Positions 20,152 to 31,426 of a DNA stretch of 64,000 nucleotides are shown piece after piece; the stretch's first letter is position 1, and the number at the start of each line of letters is the position of its first letter. The notes under the pieces are model-generated. The model had not been told where the DNA came from. It worked only from the letters and a program-made list of their open reading frames with translations, and ran no database searches. The position numbers and the translations under genes were made by a program. Origin of the DNA: Asterella californica (Eukaryota; Streptophyta; Marchantiopsida; Marchantiales; Aytoniaceae); the NCBI GenBank assembly GCA_036924285.1, contig JAYKYS010000011.1, positions 2,480,001 through 2,544,000 of the forward strand, read 5' to 3'.

Positions 20152-21472
20152 TCACATATCCGCTATCTGCACCTCAACCATCTCCTCCGGTTGTGAAGGA
20201 TCGTCCTCCATTGCCAGTTCAAGAAGAATAGTTTCCTGTTGAACTTTATCCTCCCCAGCTTGCTTTTCTGAAAAAATCTCTTCCTGTCTCTTCTTCTCGT
20301 ACTGCATCGTGGATGCAGTATCCAACTTGAGCTCGCTTGGATCCATGTGCTCACCCAAATCATCCATATGGAGATCATGCTCAATCTCCTCCACCCTAGC
20401 ACCATAACTTGTAGCTTCGATAGCTACAACTGCATGTGTCGCAAGATAATCATCCACAAACTTCTTCATCCCTCCTTTACTAACGTTGGCTTGAAGGAGA
20501 GTACCTGAACTTTTGAATGCAACCTTTCCATCCTCCCAAGAAATAACCTCTCGTTGCAAAGACTCTGCAAAGTCAATGCAATCGTCTGGTGTGATGGTAC
20601 TGACCATCAACGAGACGATTGCATACACTGATGTACCCAAGCTGGTTTGGGTACAAGCTTCATCTCAGTCGATCTCTTATCCGCCAACCTAGTAACCTTA
20701 GCTTGTAGATCTCGCATCTTTTGCTGTAGGTCCTCGATGGCTGGATCCTCCTTCTCTACAATCACAACTGGAGAATGAATCTCAGATACTACCCAAACTG
20801 GTGTGGTACTCAGCGATACATGTGTCGACCTTGTAACCCTTTCTTTTGTATGTCTCTAGACAAGAAGCTCAACCGCTTCATGCACAACCTCTCAATTCTT
20901 TGTCAACCCTTCTTCTTCCTCCCCATCCTCCAGAAGTAGCTCCAACCGCTCTTGTCATGGTTCATCAGCAGCTTGAAGAAACAACTCTGTCTTGTAGGTC
21001 TCCAAGGTTAGCTTGTCCACCTGAGGTAGTTGAGAGAATTGTCTCTCGAACACCTTTAACAGCTCTGTAGGTTGTAAACCCTTGCTAGGTCGATTGACCC
21101 ATCCCAAAAATGATTTATTGGTTACTCGATCTGAGTTTTTCAAGAAATATTCCTCCATCAGCGCATGTGAAAATGTATCACAGTTCCTCTCAAAATGCTT
21201 TGTTAGACCTTTCACAGCTCTCTTATCTCAGGCACCGCAGCGAGTTCGAATGTCTTGATAATTTCTTTCTCCGATACCTGATCCAAATCCATCTCCGTCT
21301 TGTAACATCTCAAGTACTTTGAGATGTCTTCCCCATCAAACAGATCGAGCTTGTCAATCACCCTTCGAAGCGTCTTCGTCCCCAAAGTCTCCTTTTGTTG
21401 GTCCCCTTGCTCTGGTCGTAAAAACAAAGTGAAGGCTTGAAACAAACGTGCAGTTGCTGCATCCAACTGCAC
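20152..21472 (-). pseudogene. W gag-like remnant
   Basis: The minus strand from 21472 reads KTLRRVIDKLDLFDGEDI, then KYLRCYKTEM, then EKEIIKTFELAAVPEI. This is a gag capsid type I associate with bryophyte and charophyte Ty3/Gypsy elements. A one-base loss near 21213 shifts the frame, after which GLTKHFERN, GWVNRPSKGLQPTELLKVFE and TYKTELFLQAAD continue. Several stops follow (near 20955 to 20640). The frame 20640-20152 resumes with FAESLQREVI, FKSSGTLLQANVSKGGMKKF and an acidic, probably helical tail. The Cys-rich knuckle expected before it is degenerate. It is not functional. Confidence 0.65.
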
Positions 21473-21700
21473 CTATGGTATCTCCTCTGATCCATCCATC
21501 CCGTCCATAGTCATGGCTCATTCCATCCTCCCATCCTCCCATGATCCCAAAGCATCCACATATTCATCATCCCAGGTCCCCAGCATCCTCCCCAACAATC
21601 GTATCCATCTTCATCCTCGTTAATAATGGTTTATCTCCTCTTCCAAGTTCAAACACAGAAGAAATCTCCACCCCAGACCTTCATGTCGAGTCCACCACCG

Positions 21701-21774
21701 TATCATGTCGGACATTTTGCGTGAAGGATGTCCAGGAAAACGTGAGGTTCCTGACTGTGGAGATGTTGTGTGCT
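21701..21774 (-). repeat. W 5' LTR, inner edge (cut by Z)
   Basis: Starts TATCATGTCGGACATTTTGC and matches 770-840. It ends with GTGCT (21770-21774), the Z target duplication; the LTR resumes at 29480. Confidence 0.8.
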
Positions 21775-22951
21775 TTTCGCGCACCTACCGCCTTGTTGCG
21801 CTAGCGGAAGCTCTTGCTCAGTAGGTCCCGAAATTCAAACCGTTAACCTGCAAACACAATCACAAGTTAGCGTCCATGCACCACTTACCTATCTCTGTTT
21901 GGTCCGGACCGGAGCCGGACCGTCTCCCTAATCATCAAGCTCAGCTGTTCCTAAGTCCCGACCTAGTCCCGCCTAGGTCGGTCTCAAACATGAGCAAGTC
22001 ACAAGATGACTTGGGGCGGACTTCTCATAAAGTCCAGGGTCCTAAATGGTGCCTCCAGCACACCTAGCGGCCCAACCGCCCGTGATGTCCGTCTGGGTCT
22101 AGGCTCCCGAACAATGGTCTAACCCGCCGACTCGTTCTCTAGTCTTGCCCCAGCCCTTACAGCGTTCCTAAGTCCAGACGTCCAAGTCTGGACGAGAACG
22201 TGTCTTGGAACCGGCCCAGCCATCACCTCATGCCCCTAGAGTCCACCCGCCGAACCCTGGGATCGGGTGACTCGTCCTGACCCACCCAAGCATCGAGCCC
22301 CTCTCATATATACTTCTGGGGATCGGCGGCCCCGCCCTCCTCTTTGGTCCCTGAAAATTATACCACAACCCGATTGTGATTCGGTCATAACTTCCAGCTC
22401 GAAGGTCAGATCGAGGAGTATAATATATCACTGGAAATCTCTCGACGAGACCTTTCCAATGATACCTCGCTCGCCTCGAAATCTTACGTGGAGCTCCGTC
22501 CACGATCTAAAACGTCCATGGAGCTCCAACACTTAGCCATTTTTCAGAAATCTGTGGTCCAGACCCAGACTCGAACCCTGTGGTTCGGACCAGCGTCCGA
22601 ACCACGGTCCGTATGTATCTCGGACTCACGTCTCAGTCCCATGTCTCGGACCCACGTCTCAGATCTATGTCTCGGACCCACGTCTCAGACCTATGTCTCA
22701 GACTCATGTTTCGGTCCGTTCCCGGACTCGCCCCCTTAGGTCAGCGTTTGTCCGGGGTCCTCTTGGGGTAGGCCTTTATGTCCTAATCCAAAGTTCCAAC
22801 CTTGGTTCAGAGAACTACTTAGGGTTCATCTGATCCCGACTTCCCGGCCAAGCCGTTAAGTCCTACTCGCAGCGTTCACAACCTAGCACAAGTCCGCTAG
22901 AGTTCTGTTGTTCGCGTCTACGCCCGATCTAGAGACGACTCTCACGCGACA
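21775..22951 (-). repeat. Z 3' LTR
   Basis: 1177 bp against 1144 bp for the partner. The extra length lies largely in a minisatellite of about 17-24-bp GTCTCGGACCCACGTCTCAG-like units at 22612-22715, which has fewer units in the other LTR (29160-29240). GC-rich compared with the surroundings. Confidence 0.9.
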
Positions 22952-22967
22952 CTCACCCCCACTTTGG
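22952..22967 (-). other. Z polypurine tract
   Basis: Minus strand CCAAAGTGGGGGTGAG directly before the 3' LTR start TGTCGCG. Confidence 0.75.
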
Positions 22968-23734
22968 AGGTTGATGCCCTCATCAACAATGATCCCTTAA
23001 GTTAACACCAAGTTCAAAATGGGTAGCCAACCCCTTGGCGTCAGAATTGCGTTCTGGTAGCTAACCCGCAATTCTCTTCTTGGCTTGAGTCTTAAGTTGT
23101 CGCTAGAACACTTAGAAAATTTCAACTAGTCTCGAGAAAAGCCTTACCTTTTTGGCTTACCCTAAACAAAACTAGTTGACAATTTCTAAATATTCTACTT
23201 AAGACTCTAACTTGCTAACTATAAGTATTCACACCTACTTACAAGGTCCCCCGAAACTCACTTTCCGGTCGCAATCTGATTTGACTTAGACGCGCGACTA
23301 AGTTTACTTTGCAGTTAGAAAACCGCAAAGCAAGATCACCCCAAGCCCCAAGACAAGTATGAAAGTTCATACTTGCTTTGCCAACGCTACGGCAAACCTA
23401 AGTCTTGACATCAAGACTTAGTCTTGATTTAGATGCTTATCTAAACCAGCTCGCTTCCTTTGAGTGTGCTTCGTTCCTCCTCTTGACAACATCCTAGGCA
23501 TATGATCAGAACTAGTCATAGCCATGCACTACCAATATACTTAGACAAAATTTCCAGAAACAAAATCTTTATTTCCAAATACAAGACAAAGCTACAAAGT
23601 CCATCGGCCCAAATCGCCTCAAGTTGCTACTCGTATGGTTCGACGTTCCTTCACTCCTCGCTGGAAGGAGATGTCCTCATCTTGCTAACGCCCTTGTTGT
23701 CCTTGTCGCCGTTTGAAGAGGTCTAATACTTCGC

Positions 23735-26346
23735 TCGCATGTGCGATCTTCCTCTGGCACCCAAGTTGCTTCCTTCAAATGGTAACCACGTCATTTGACC
23801 AAGTACTCCATCCGGTTTGATTTGCGCCGAGATCGCAAAATGGACTCCATCTCATATTCTGCTTCGCCTTGCACGACATCAGGTTGAGGCTTAAGAACCT
23901 GTTTGCGCTCCGGTCGCAAATCATCCTTGAAGTATTTCTTTAATAAAGAAACATGGAAAGTCGGATGCAACTGCCACTCGCGAGGAAGGTCTAATGTAGA
24001 CGTCTTCGTGCGGATTCTTCACAATGACAAAAGGTCCCGCGAACTTCGATGAAAACTTTACCGATATTTCCTTTGGAAGTGTGAAGTTTTTCGTACTTAA
24101 CCGTACTTCTTCGCCCACTTGAAACTTGACTTGCCGCCGATGCTTGTTTACCTGCTTCGTGTATCGTTGCTGCGCCTTCTCGAGGTTCTTCTTTACTTGC
24201 TCCTCGCGCCGCTGCATTGCCGCCACCAACTCTTCAGCTGATGTTTGCAGTGTTCTTGGTCGTGCCGATGTAGAACTCTCTGCAAGTCAAGTCAAGAGGC
24301 CCTTCTGGCTCACGTCCGTAAGCCAGCAAGAAAGGTGATTCGCCGGTTGCCGAATGCTTCGTGGAGTTGTAGCAATACTCCGCAAGACTGAGCCACTCCG
24401 CCCAATCATTTTGGTCCGCGCTCACATAATTCCTCAAGTATTGATTCAGAACCGAGTTAACTCGTTCCGTTTGCCCATCTATTTCCGGATGAAAGGCGGT
24501 ACTAAATTTTAATTTAGTCCCCAATTTTTGGAACAAGTGTTTCCAAAAGGCACTTGTGAACTTAGAGTCTCTATCTGAAATAATACTCCGGGGTAATCCA
24601 TGTGAACGCCACCAAGTATCTAAGAACAACAGAGAAGTCGTGAATGTTGTTGCAGTGTCCAAAGTCGGAGCAAACTTTGCTAGTTTGCTAAACCGATCAA
24701 CTATCACAAATATCGCATTGTATCCATTCGAGTCAGGCAGAGTGGTAATGAAATCCATGCTAATGCTTTCTCAAGGTCTGGCTGGAATCGGCAGAGGATG
24801 AAGCAACCCTTGTTTCTTCTCATAAGAAACGCGGTTTGCTTGACAAGTTACACATGTTTTCACAAAGTGGGCAACATCGTCTTTCATGTGAGGCCAATAA
24901 AACTTTTTAGCTATCACTACTAAGGTGGACTTTTCTCCTTTATGACCTGATAAAGGCGCATCGTGAGATTCTTTTAACAACTTGGTCCTAAGTTTTCCTT
25001 GTCCCACATAAACCCGACTTTGCTTGAACATGAGTAAACCATATCTTAGCTGCATGTTCTGCGACTTCACTCCTCGCTTGAGTTGTTCTAGGTACTCCTT
25101 CGCTTGGTCATCGCTCATGTAACCTTCACGTATTCGCCTCTCCAAGTCTGACTCCTTAGGATACATAGCTCGCAAAATCTGTGTTGACGATGGAAGATAT
25201 TCCTCCTTGCGACTCAAGGCGTTAGGAACCACATTGTCCTTTCCCGCTTTGTGGATTAATTCCACATTCATGAGCGCCAAGGTATCATGCCACCGTAGTT
25301 GCTTTGGCGTCACCCGATCTTGTGTCTCAAAGTACTTGAGCGAAATGTTGTCAGTGTACACTTGGGTTTTGTGAAGTCCCAAGTAATGCCGTCATTTCCT
25401 CAAGCAGTGAACCACCTCAAACAGTTCCTTCTCGTGAGTCGACCATCGACTCTCTGTCCCAGATAGCTTCTTGCTTTCGTACGCTACAGGTTTTCCATCC
25501 TGCACCAACACTCCGCCAATCGCATAGTCGCTCGCATCCGTGTGCACCTCGAATGGTTTGTCGAACTCCGGCAGCTTCAACACTGACGCCTTTGACAAAA
25601 TAGCTTTGATCGTCTGAAACGCATCATCCACCTCCTTGGTCCAACTTACATGTGCGTCTTTATCCGTCCAATCTGTCAGCGGCTTCGCGATCTTTGAAAA
25701 CCCCTTCACATACTTGCGGTAGAACTGCGCCAATCCTAAGAATCGCCGCATCCCTTTCACTGTAGTCAGAGGCTCCCAAGTCACAATCGCGTCCACCTTC
25801 TGCATATCCGGACCGACTCCTTCTGCAGTAATTACATGTCCCAAGAAGTTAATGCGCTCCAAACCAAACTCACTCTTGTCAATGTTGGCAAACAGCTTAT
25901 GCTCCCGCAGCTTCGTCAACACCACCCTTAGCTGCTCCGCATGCGACTCCAAGGTTTTGGAGTAGATCAAGATGTCGTCGATGTAAACGATGACAAACTC
26001 ATCCATCTCCTCGCAAAAAATTGTGTTCATCAATGTAGTGAACGTCGAAGGGGCGTTGCAAAGTCCAAATGGCATCACCACGAATTCAAACGATCCGGAT
26101 CTGGTAATATCCTGACTTCAAGTCTATCCTGCTGAAATACTTTGTGCCCGCTAACCTATCAAAGAGATCGTCTATCCTTGGCAAAGGATAATTATTCTTC
26201 ACCGTCACCTTATTGAGTGCACGATAATCTATGCAGAGTCGTAACTTCCCATCTTTCTTCTTTGCAAAAAGAACTGGGGCTCCATAAGGTGACTTGCTGG
26301 TTCGAATATATCCCCGCACTAATAGCTCACCGAGTTGTCTTTTCAA
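23735..26346 (-). pseudogene. Z RT-RNase H-integrase-chromodomain, broken
   Basis: RT begins near 26346 ([16 protein letters not shown]). A deletion of roughly 16 codons near 26083 removes the segment before [14 protein letters not shown]. Catalytic YIDD is near 25990 and RNase H VHTDASDYAIGG near 25545. TGA at 25392-25394 and TGA at 24771-24773 both replace expected tryptophans. The integrase zinc motif (H..H, CVTCQ) is at about 24940-24840, and the core (VDRFSKLAKF, SDRDSKF, HPEIDGQTER) at 24690-24470. A frameshift lies near 24290-24230, and another near 23925. The chromodomain (EAEYEMESIL, then YLVK, RGYHLKEATWVPEED) is at 23870-23735 with TGA at 23791-23793 in place of its conserved tryptophan. 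Confidence 0.9.
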
Positions 26347-28209
26347 CTCAGGAGTTCCACCTGATTGAGTCGGTAAGGGGCTTTGGAAGGTGGTTCCGAT
26401 CCTGACAAGACTTCGATCTTGTGATCCACCACCCGCCTTGGAGATAACTCAGCAGGTAACTCATTCGTCAAGACATCCTCAAACTCCTTAATCACTTCGC
26501 GAAGCACCTCTGGAAGTTTAGTCGCGTCTCCTGATGTTTCCTCTTGTCTCTCACTCGTCATCAAATCTGCAACCCGCATCAAACACATGACCCCGTCGTT
26601 GAAGTCCATCTGTTTGCCTTTGATCAAATTCACCGCAAAGTCGTCAATTTTCCGCACCTTCCGGATCAGCCTCACTCCCAGCTTCCGCCCTTTAACTCTG
26701 ACGTTCAACCTCAAAGGTCTCCGCCTAAGTTCCACGTCGAACCTATCTAAGAAAGTGTTCTCCAAAACCGCATGGATATCATCCATCTCGCACACCGTGA
26801 AGTTCTCTGTGAACTCCAACTTCCCACACTCAAATCGTACGTCCAAGGCTACTTCAGAAGTTTGATACGTCTTGCCCTTGACAAACCGCACCTGAATAGG
26901 CTTGTCTGCCTTGGAGGTAGACAAGCCCAACTTCTTCACCAACTTTGGACTTATGAAGGAGTGAGTCGCTCCTGTGTCCACAAGAAAAGTACCATCACGG
27001 TTAGCAACCTTGGCTTGTAGAAACATCAATCCCGACGTCTTCTTCGTGGTTCTCAAGGTCACAGTCATCTGGCCCTCCAACAAGTCCTTTGCAACAAACG
27101 CATTCATGCTACAGTTACTAACCTTAGGTTTCGTGCACCCCTTAGCAATATGACCCGCCTCGCCACAGTTGTAGCAAGTAAACTTAGTGTCATTGCGCTT
27201 TTGAGGTGTTTGCCCCTTAGGTTTTACTCCTGTTTGCTGCCGCTTTGCTGCCGGAGCAAAAGTATCCTTCCGGTCCTTCTCACCCCCATCCCACTGTCGC
27301 TTGAAGCCCTTGTTCTTCTTCTGGAACTTGTCCGTGCTGCGTGGTTCAAAAGGTTTCTGTTGCTGGACTTCATCGTCTCCAATTCGCTCCGCTAACTTCA
27401 AAAGTTCGGCACTTGTCGCAGGTAGCTCCGGCATCCGAAAGAGAGCCTTCTCCGAGCTGGACTTGAGTCCCCCAATGAATATGCATATCTTGGTCTCCTC
27501 AGTCCACTTGGAGAACGAGTCTAGTTTGGCACTGAACTCGCGCACATAAGCACTTAAGGTCCCTGTCTGCTTCAGCCGAACTAACTCAACACCATCCCGA
27601 ATCCTTTGATATTCCGGAGTGAATCGTCTTGCGAGCAACTCTTTGAACTCCTTCCAACCAAACGCCGAGACGGTCAAAGTATGCTCATCTCTGTATGCGG
27701 TCCACCAAAGAAGCGCATGGTCCTCTAGGAACGTAACCGCCGCTCTCATTTTGTCTGACTCCTGAGCCTGATGCGCTTCAAAGTATAGGTCCAACTCAGT
27801 TAAGAAATCCTTAACCTTGCGAGCTCGTCCATACCAGTAAACGGGGTCGGCAAATTCGTCTTACAAAGCTTCATGGTAGACGAGGAACTTCCTTGGCCTG
27901 CCTCAAGCTCAGCGATACGTTTATCCTGGAGGCCATACCTTCCTGCATGGTCTTCATCATTTTGATGAGTTCCGCATACAAGGCTCCTTGACTTCCCGTG
28001 CCTGCATCGTTGGGCACCGTTGGCAAAACTCCATCTTGCTGCATCGGTGCCACAGCTGGAACTGGGCTTCTTTGACGTTGGGGCGAAGGTTGTCGATTAT
28101 CGTCCCCTGACTGTGCCTCGGGGCTAGCTCGAGTCGATCTGGTCTCGGTGTCAGCCGCCACTCTCCGTTTCTTGGTCTTCCTCCTCGAACTCTGTCCTAC
28201 GTCGGCCAT
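26343..28209 (-). pseudogene. Z gag-protease, frameshifted
   Basis: Starts MADVGQSSRRKTKKRR at 28209. Two frame changes lie between about 27905 and 27800, so the capsid part resumes at 27794 (LYFEAHQAQESDKMRAAV). A zinc knuckle CYNCGEAGHIAKGC (CX2CX4HX4C) is near 27180-27140. The aspartic protease shows FLVDTGATHSFIS near 26990-26950. The frame ends at 26343, overlapping the start of the RT frame. Confidence 0.87.
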
Positions 28210-28316
28210 CGCTCTAAGTGTTCACCTAGAAACGTAGATCCGCTTCGTGTCCCGCATCCCTCCTCAAGCGTCCAACCTTCAGCCGCTACCTCAAGTTCTC
28301 GCTCACCGAAGCGTCG

Positions 28317-28328
28317 GCTCTGATACCA
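28317..28328 (-). other. Z primer-binding site (initiator tRNA-Met)
   Basis: Minus strand TGGTATCAGAGC, two bases inside the 5' LTR edge. This is the standard plant initiator-Met PBS. Confidence 0.9.
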
Positions 28329-28330
28329 CT

Positions 28331-29474
28331 TTTCGTGCACCTACCGCCTTGTTGCGCCAGCGGAAGCTCTTGCTCAATAGGTCCCGAAATTCAAACCGCT
28401 AACCTGCAAACACAATCACAAGTTAGCGTCCATGCACCACTTACCTATCTCTGTTTGGTCCGGACCGGAGCCGGACCGTCTCCCTAATCATCAAGCTCAG
28501 CTGTTCCTAAGTCCCGACCTAGTCCCGCCTAGGTCGATCTTAAACATGAGCAAGTCACAAGATGACTGGGGGCGGACTTCCCATAAAGTCCAGGGTCCTA
28601 AACGGTGCCTCCAGCACACCTAGCGGCCCAACCGCCCGTGATGTCCGTCTGGGTCTAGGCTCCCGAACGGTGGTCTAACCCGTCGACTCGTTCCCTAGTC
28701 TTGCCCCAGCCCTTACAGCGTTCCTAAGTCCAGACGTCCAAGTCTGGACAAGAACGTGCCTTGGAACCGGCCCAGCCATCACCTCATGCCCCTAGAGTCC
28801 GCCCGCCGAACCCTGGGGTCGGGTGACTCGTCTTGGCCCATCCAGGCATCGAGCCCCCCTCATATATACTTCTGGGGATCGGCGGCCCCGCCCTCCTCTT
28901 TGGTCCCTGAAAATTACATCACAACCCGATTGTGGTTCGGTCATAACTCAGAGGTCAGATCGAGGAGTGTAATATATCACTGGAAAGCTCTCGACGAGAC
29001 CTTTCCAATGATACCTGGCTCGCCTCAAAATCTTACGTGGAGCTCCTTCCACGATCTAAAACGTCCATGGAGCTCCAACACTTAGTCATTTTTCAGAAAT
29101 CTGTGGTCCAGATCCAGACTCGAACCCTGTGGTTCGGACCAGCGTTCGAACCACGGTCCGTCTGCGTCTCGGACCCATGTCCCGGTCCCATGTCTCGGAC
29201 CCACGTCTCAGACCTATGTCTCAGACTCATGTTTCGGTCCGTTTCCGGACTCGCCCCCCTTAGGTCAGCGTTTGTCCGGGGTCCTCTTGGGGTAGGCCCT
29301 TATGTCCTAACCCAAGGTTCCAACCTTGGTTCAGAGAACCACTTAGGGTTCATCTGATCTCGACTTCCCGGTCAAGCCGTTAAGTCCTACTCGCAACGTT
29401 CACAACCTAGCGCAAGTCCGCTAGAGTTCTGTTGTTCGCGTCTGCGTCCGATCTTGAGAATGAGGGTCGCGACA
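28331..29474 (-). repeat. Z 5' LTR
   Basis: Plus-strand end GGGTCGCGACA is followed by the duplicated GTGCT. Many substitutions separate it from 21775-22951. Confidence 0.9.
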
Positions 29475-29479
29475 GTGCT

Positions 29480-31426
29480 GAACAGAGATAAGACAGAGAA
29501 AAACAACCACGAAAATGAATGTTGTAATATATACTAACTCCAAATGTATGTATACTGCCGGTTCTTTCTTCTTAAGAACACAAAACTGAGAAACAGGTCA
29601 GTGCGGTCTGTAATATGCTTCACATCCCTTAAAAACAAACCCTTGAATCTCAACCCTGACCCAAAACACCGAAGCGTAGCTTAAAGCAAGAGAAACTTCG
29701 CTTTGGTAACAAACAGAGCTGCACCAATATCACACGATTGAAACCCAAGTCCAAACCACATCTATGTATAAGCTCTTAGCCAAAGCTAGCTACCACAAGC
29801 CGTACACAACCAAGTGAGTCCCTAACGAACTCAAAAGGACGAAATCCGTAGCGAAAGAACCAAAAAATGTCTATCTGAGAACTTTTTTTTTCCGCCAAAC
29901 GGTCTTCAGATGTCGATAAGGTCTTCTTCCTTGACTCCGTTGGCCTCAAGAACTATCAAATTCGATTCCCCATAGCCGAGATATCGCTGGTTTTTTGTCG
30001 CAGGTGACCGAATCTTCAAAAACTCCTCCCTGCGGCTTAAAACCGCACACATCGCACAAACAGATCGTCTAAACTGATATTCGTCTTCTTTGGTAGGTAG
30101 ATCTAGCTACCCTGAACCCAACAAGACTCCAAACAAGTCGTTTGGAGTTTTTCTTGCAAAACCGCGCAAGAAATTTGATCGCAGGTTGCAAAAAACTGAC
30201 GTAAATCGACTCCTTGCGGCTCAAAATCGCTCACCACACCCGACCCAACAATCCAATTTACATATTGTCTTCTCCTATGAGTAGATGAAGACTCCTTGAT
30301 CGCGTAGGCACCAAGAACGAAGAGCTTGGCTCACCGGTCGCGAAGAACAACCCAATCTCATGTCGCAGGCGAACAAAAATTTGACGTAAGCGCTTCCCTG
30401 CGAGCCAATTTCACTCAAAACTCCTGAACCGCCCGATGAAACTTCGTATCGTCTTCAGTTTCCTGTAGAACTCAGTGTTCTGATCTCGATGGATCCAAGG
30501 ACAGCAAGTTTGGACTCCGGAACGGTCCGAACGGTCCAACTCTCCTTCACAGATAACTGAAATCTCCAAATTTCCTTCATGCGTCTCAATTTCTCCAAGT
30601 ACACATTCCACGATCCATCTCTTCACAATGCACCGTGCGATTTGTGCTTATTCTGCACAAATCTGAACCCAACGACGCCTTGCACGCTTGCATTGGACCT
30701 CCAAATCTCTCAAACCGTCCGCTGACATGTCACAGGTGCAAGCTAACCCCTTAAGCTGCCCCTTTACGTCAGTCTCTTTACGTACAAGGTTCCTGTGATA
30801 ATGAGGAAGCTGGCCCCTTGCGTCTTTAATATAACGCTTGAAGCCGCTAATACCCAATCAGCAAGTAAACTAAGGCCTAGCTTGATTTTTTCTTCTTTCG
30901 AGTCGCATAACTTCTTCACTAGACGTCCAAACGAAGTAAACAAGGTGCCTATGAAAAGCTGACAACGAGCTCTACCCATCTATGAAAGTGAAGATCCGAA
31001 GTCGTGCCAAAAGCTCGTAAGCTGGGGCTTAGCTTGTTTTACCCATCTTTTGAGTCTTGTAACTTCTCCACTAGGCGTCCAAACAAAGTAGACAAAGTGC
31101 CTATGAAAAGCTAACAAGGAGCTCTATCCACTGATGCGATAAAAGCGAAGATCCGAAGTCGTGCCAAAAGTCCATAAGCTGGGGCTTAGCTTATTTTACC
31201 CATCTTTCGAGTCATGTAACTTCTCCACTAGGCGTCCAAGCAAAGTAGACGAAGTGCCTATGGAGTGCTGACAAAGAGCTCTATCCACTGATGCGATGAA
31301 AATAGAGATCTGAAACGATGCCAAAAGCCCGTAAGCTAGGGCCTAGCTTGTCTTTCTCGTGAGTGTCTTTGGAGCGACAAAAGTCGAAATTTGATTTTCA
31401 TGTAGGAGTCGGTCCACGACACAACA
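29480..31426 (-). repeat. W 5' LTR, main part
   Basis: Resumes the W LTR after Z and runs to GGTCCACGACACAACA, followed by ACGG. It is collinear with 836-1979 plus 18471-19276. Open frames at 30090-30284 and 30411-30979 are repeat-derived and mirror those of the other LTR. Confidence 0.82.
30833..31400. repeat. ~157-bp tandem repeat array in the W LTR
   Basis: About four diverged units; recognisable unit starts lie at 30990, 31147 and 31305, plus a weaker one near 30833. Each contains CTTCTTCACTAGACGTCC or CTTCTCCACTAGGCGTCC and a GTGCCTATG block. Confidence 0.75.

Larger units (their letters stand above)
21775..29474 (-). mobile_element. Element Z: decayed chromovirus (Ty3/Gypsy) in the W 5' LTR
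   Basis: The LTRs are 21775-22951 and 28331-29474, and a 5-bp duplication GTGCT lies at 21770-21774 and 29475-29479. The other W LTR shows the uninterrupted site near 831-840. The minus-strand LTR starts TGTCGCG. The PBS matches initiator tRNA-Met. Order: gag, protease, RT, RNase H, integrase, chromodomain, polypurine tract. Pol has frameshifts, a deletion in RT and three Trp-to-stop changes. The LTRs differ by several percent plus indels, so Z is older than X and Y. Confidence 0.92.
770..31426 (-). mobile_element. Element W: outer, gag-only LTR retrotransposon carrying three nested insertions
   Basis: Two ~2.02-kb LTRs can be assembled once the inner elements are removed. The left (3') LTR is 770-1979 plus 18471-19276, and the right (5') LTR is 21701-21774 plus 29480-31426. 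Both start TATC(G/A)TGTC and end GACAC(G/A)ACA on the plus strand. A 4-bp duplication ACGG flanks the whole (766-769 and 31427-31430). The internal region 19277-21700 is only 2.4 kb; it carries a purine tract beside the 3' LTR and a broken minus-strand gag, with no pol seen. Its unnested length is about 6.5 kb. It therefore looks non-autonomous (LARD-like). Its LTRs differ visibly throughout, so it is the oldest layer. A third W-family LTR lies at 55867-56499. Confidence 0.8.

Noticed and set aside
20152..20640. 162-aa minus-strand ORF as a host gene
   Set aside because: It lies inside the internal region of W, continues a broken gag frame and carries the gag-type block VSKGGMKKF; treated as retroelement remnant.
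30833..31400. CRISPR-like or satellite array
   Set aside because: The ~157-bp units are diverged and confined to the W LTR; they are an LTR-internal tandem repeat.
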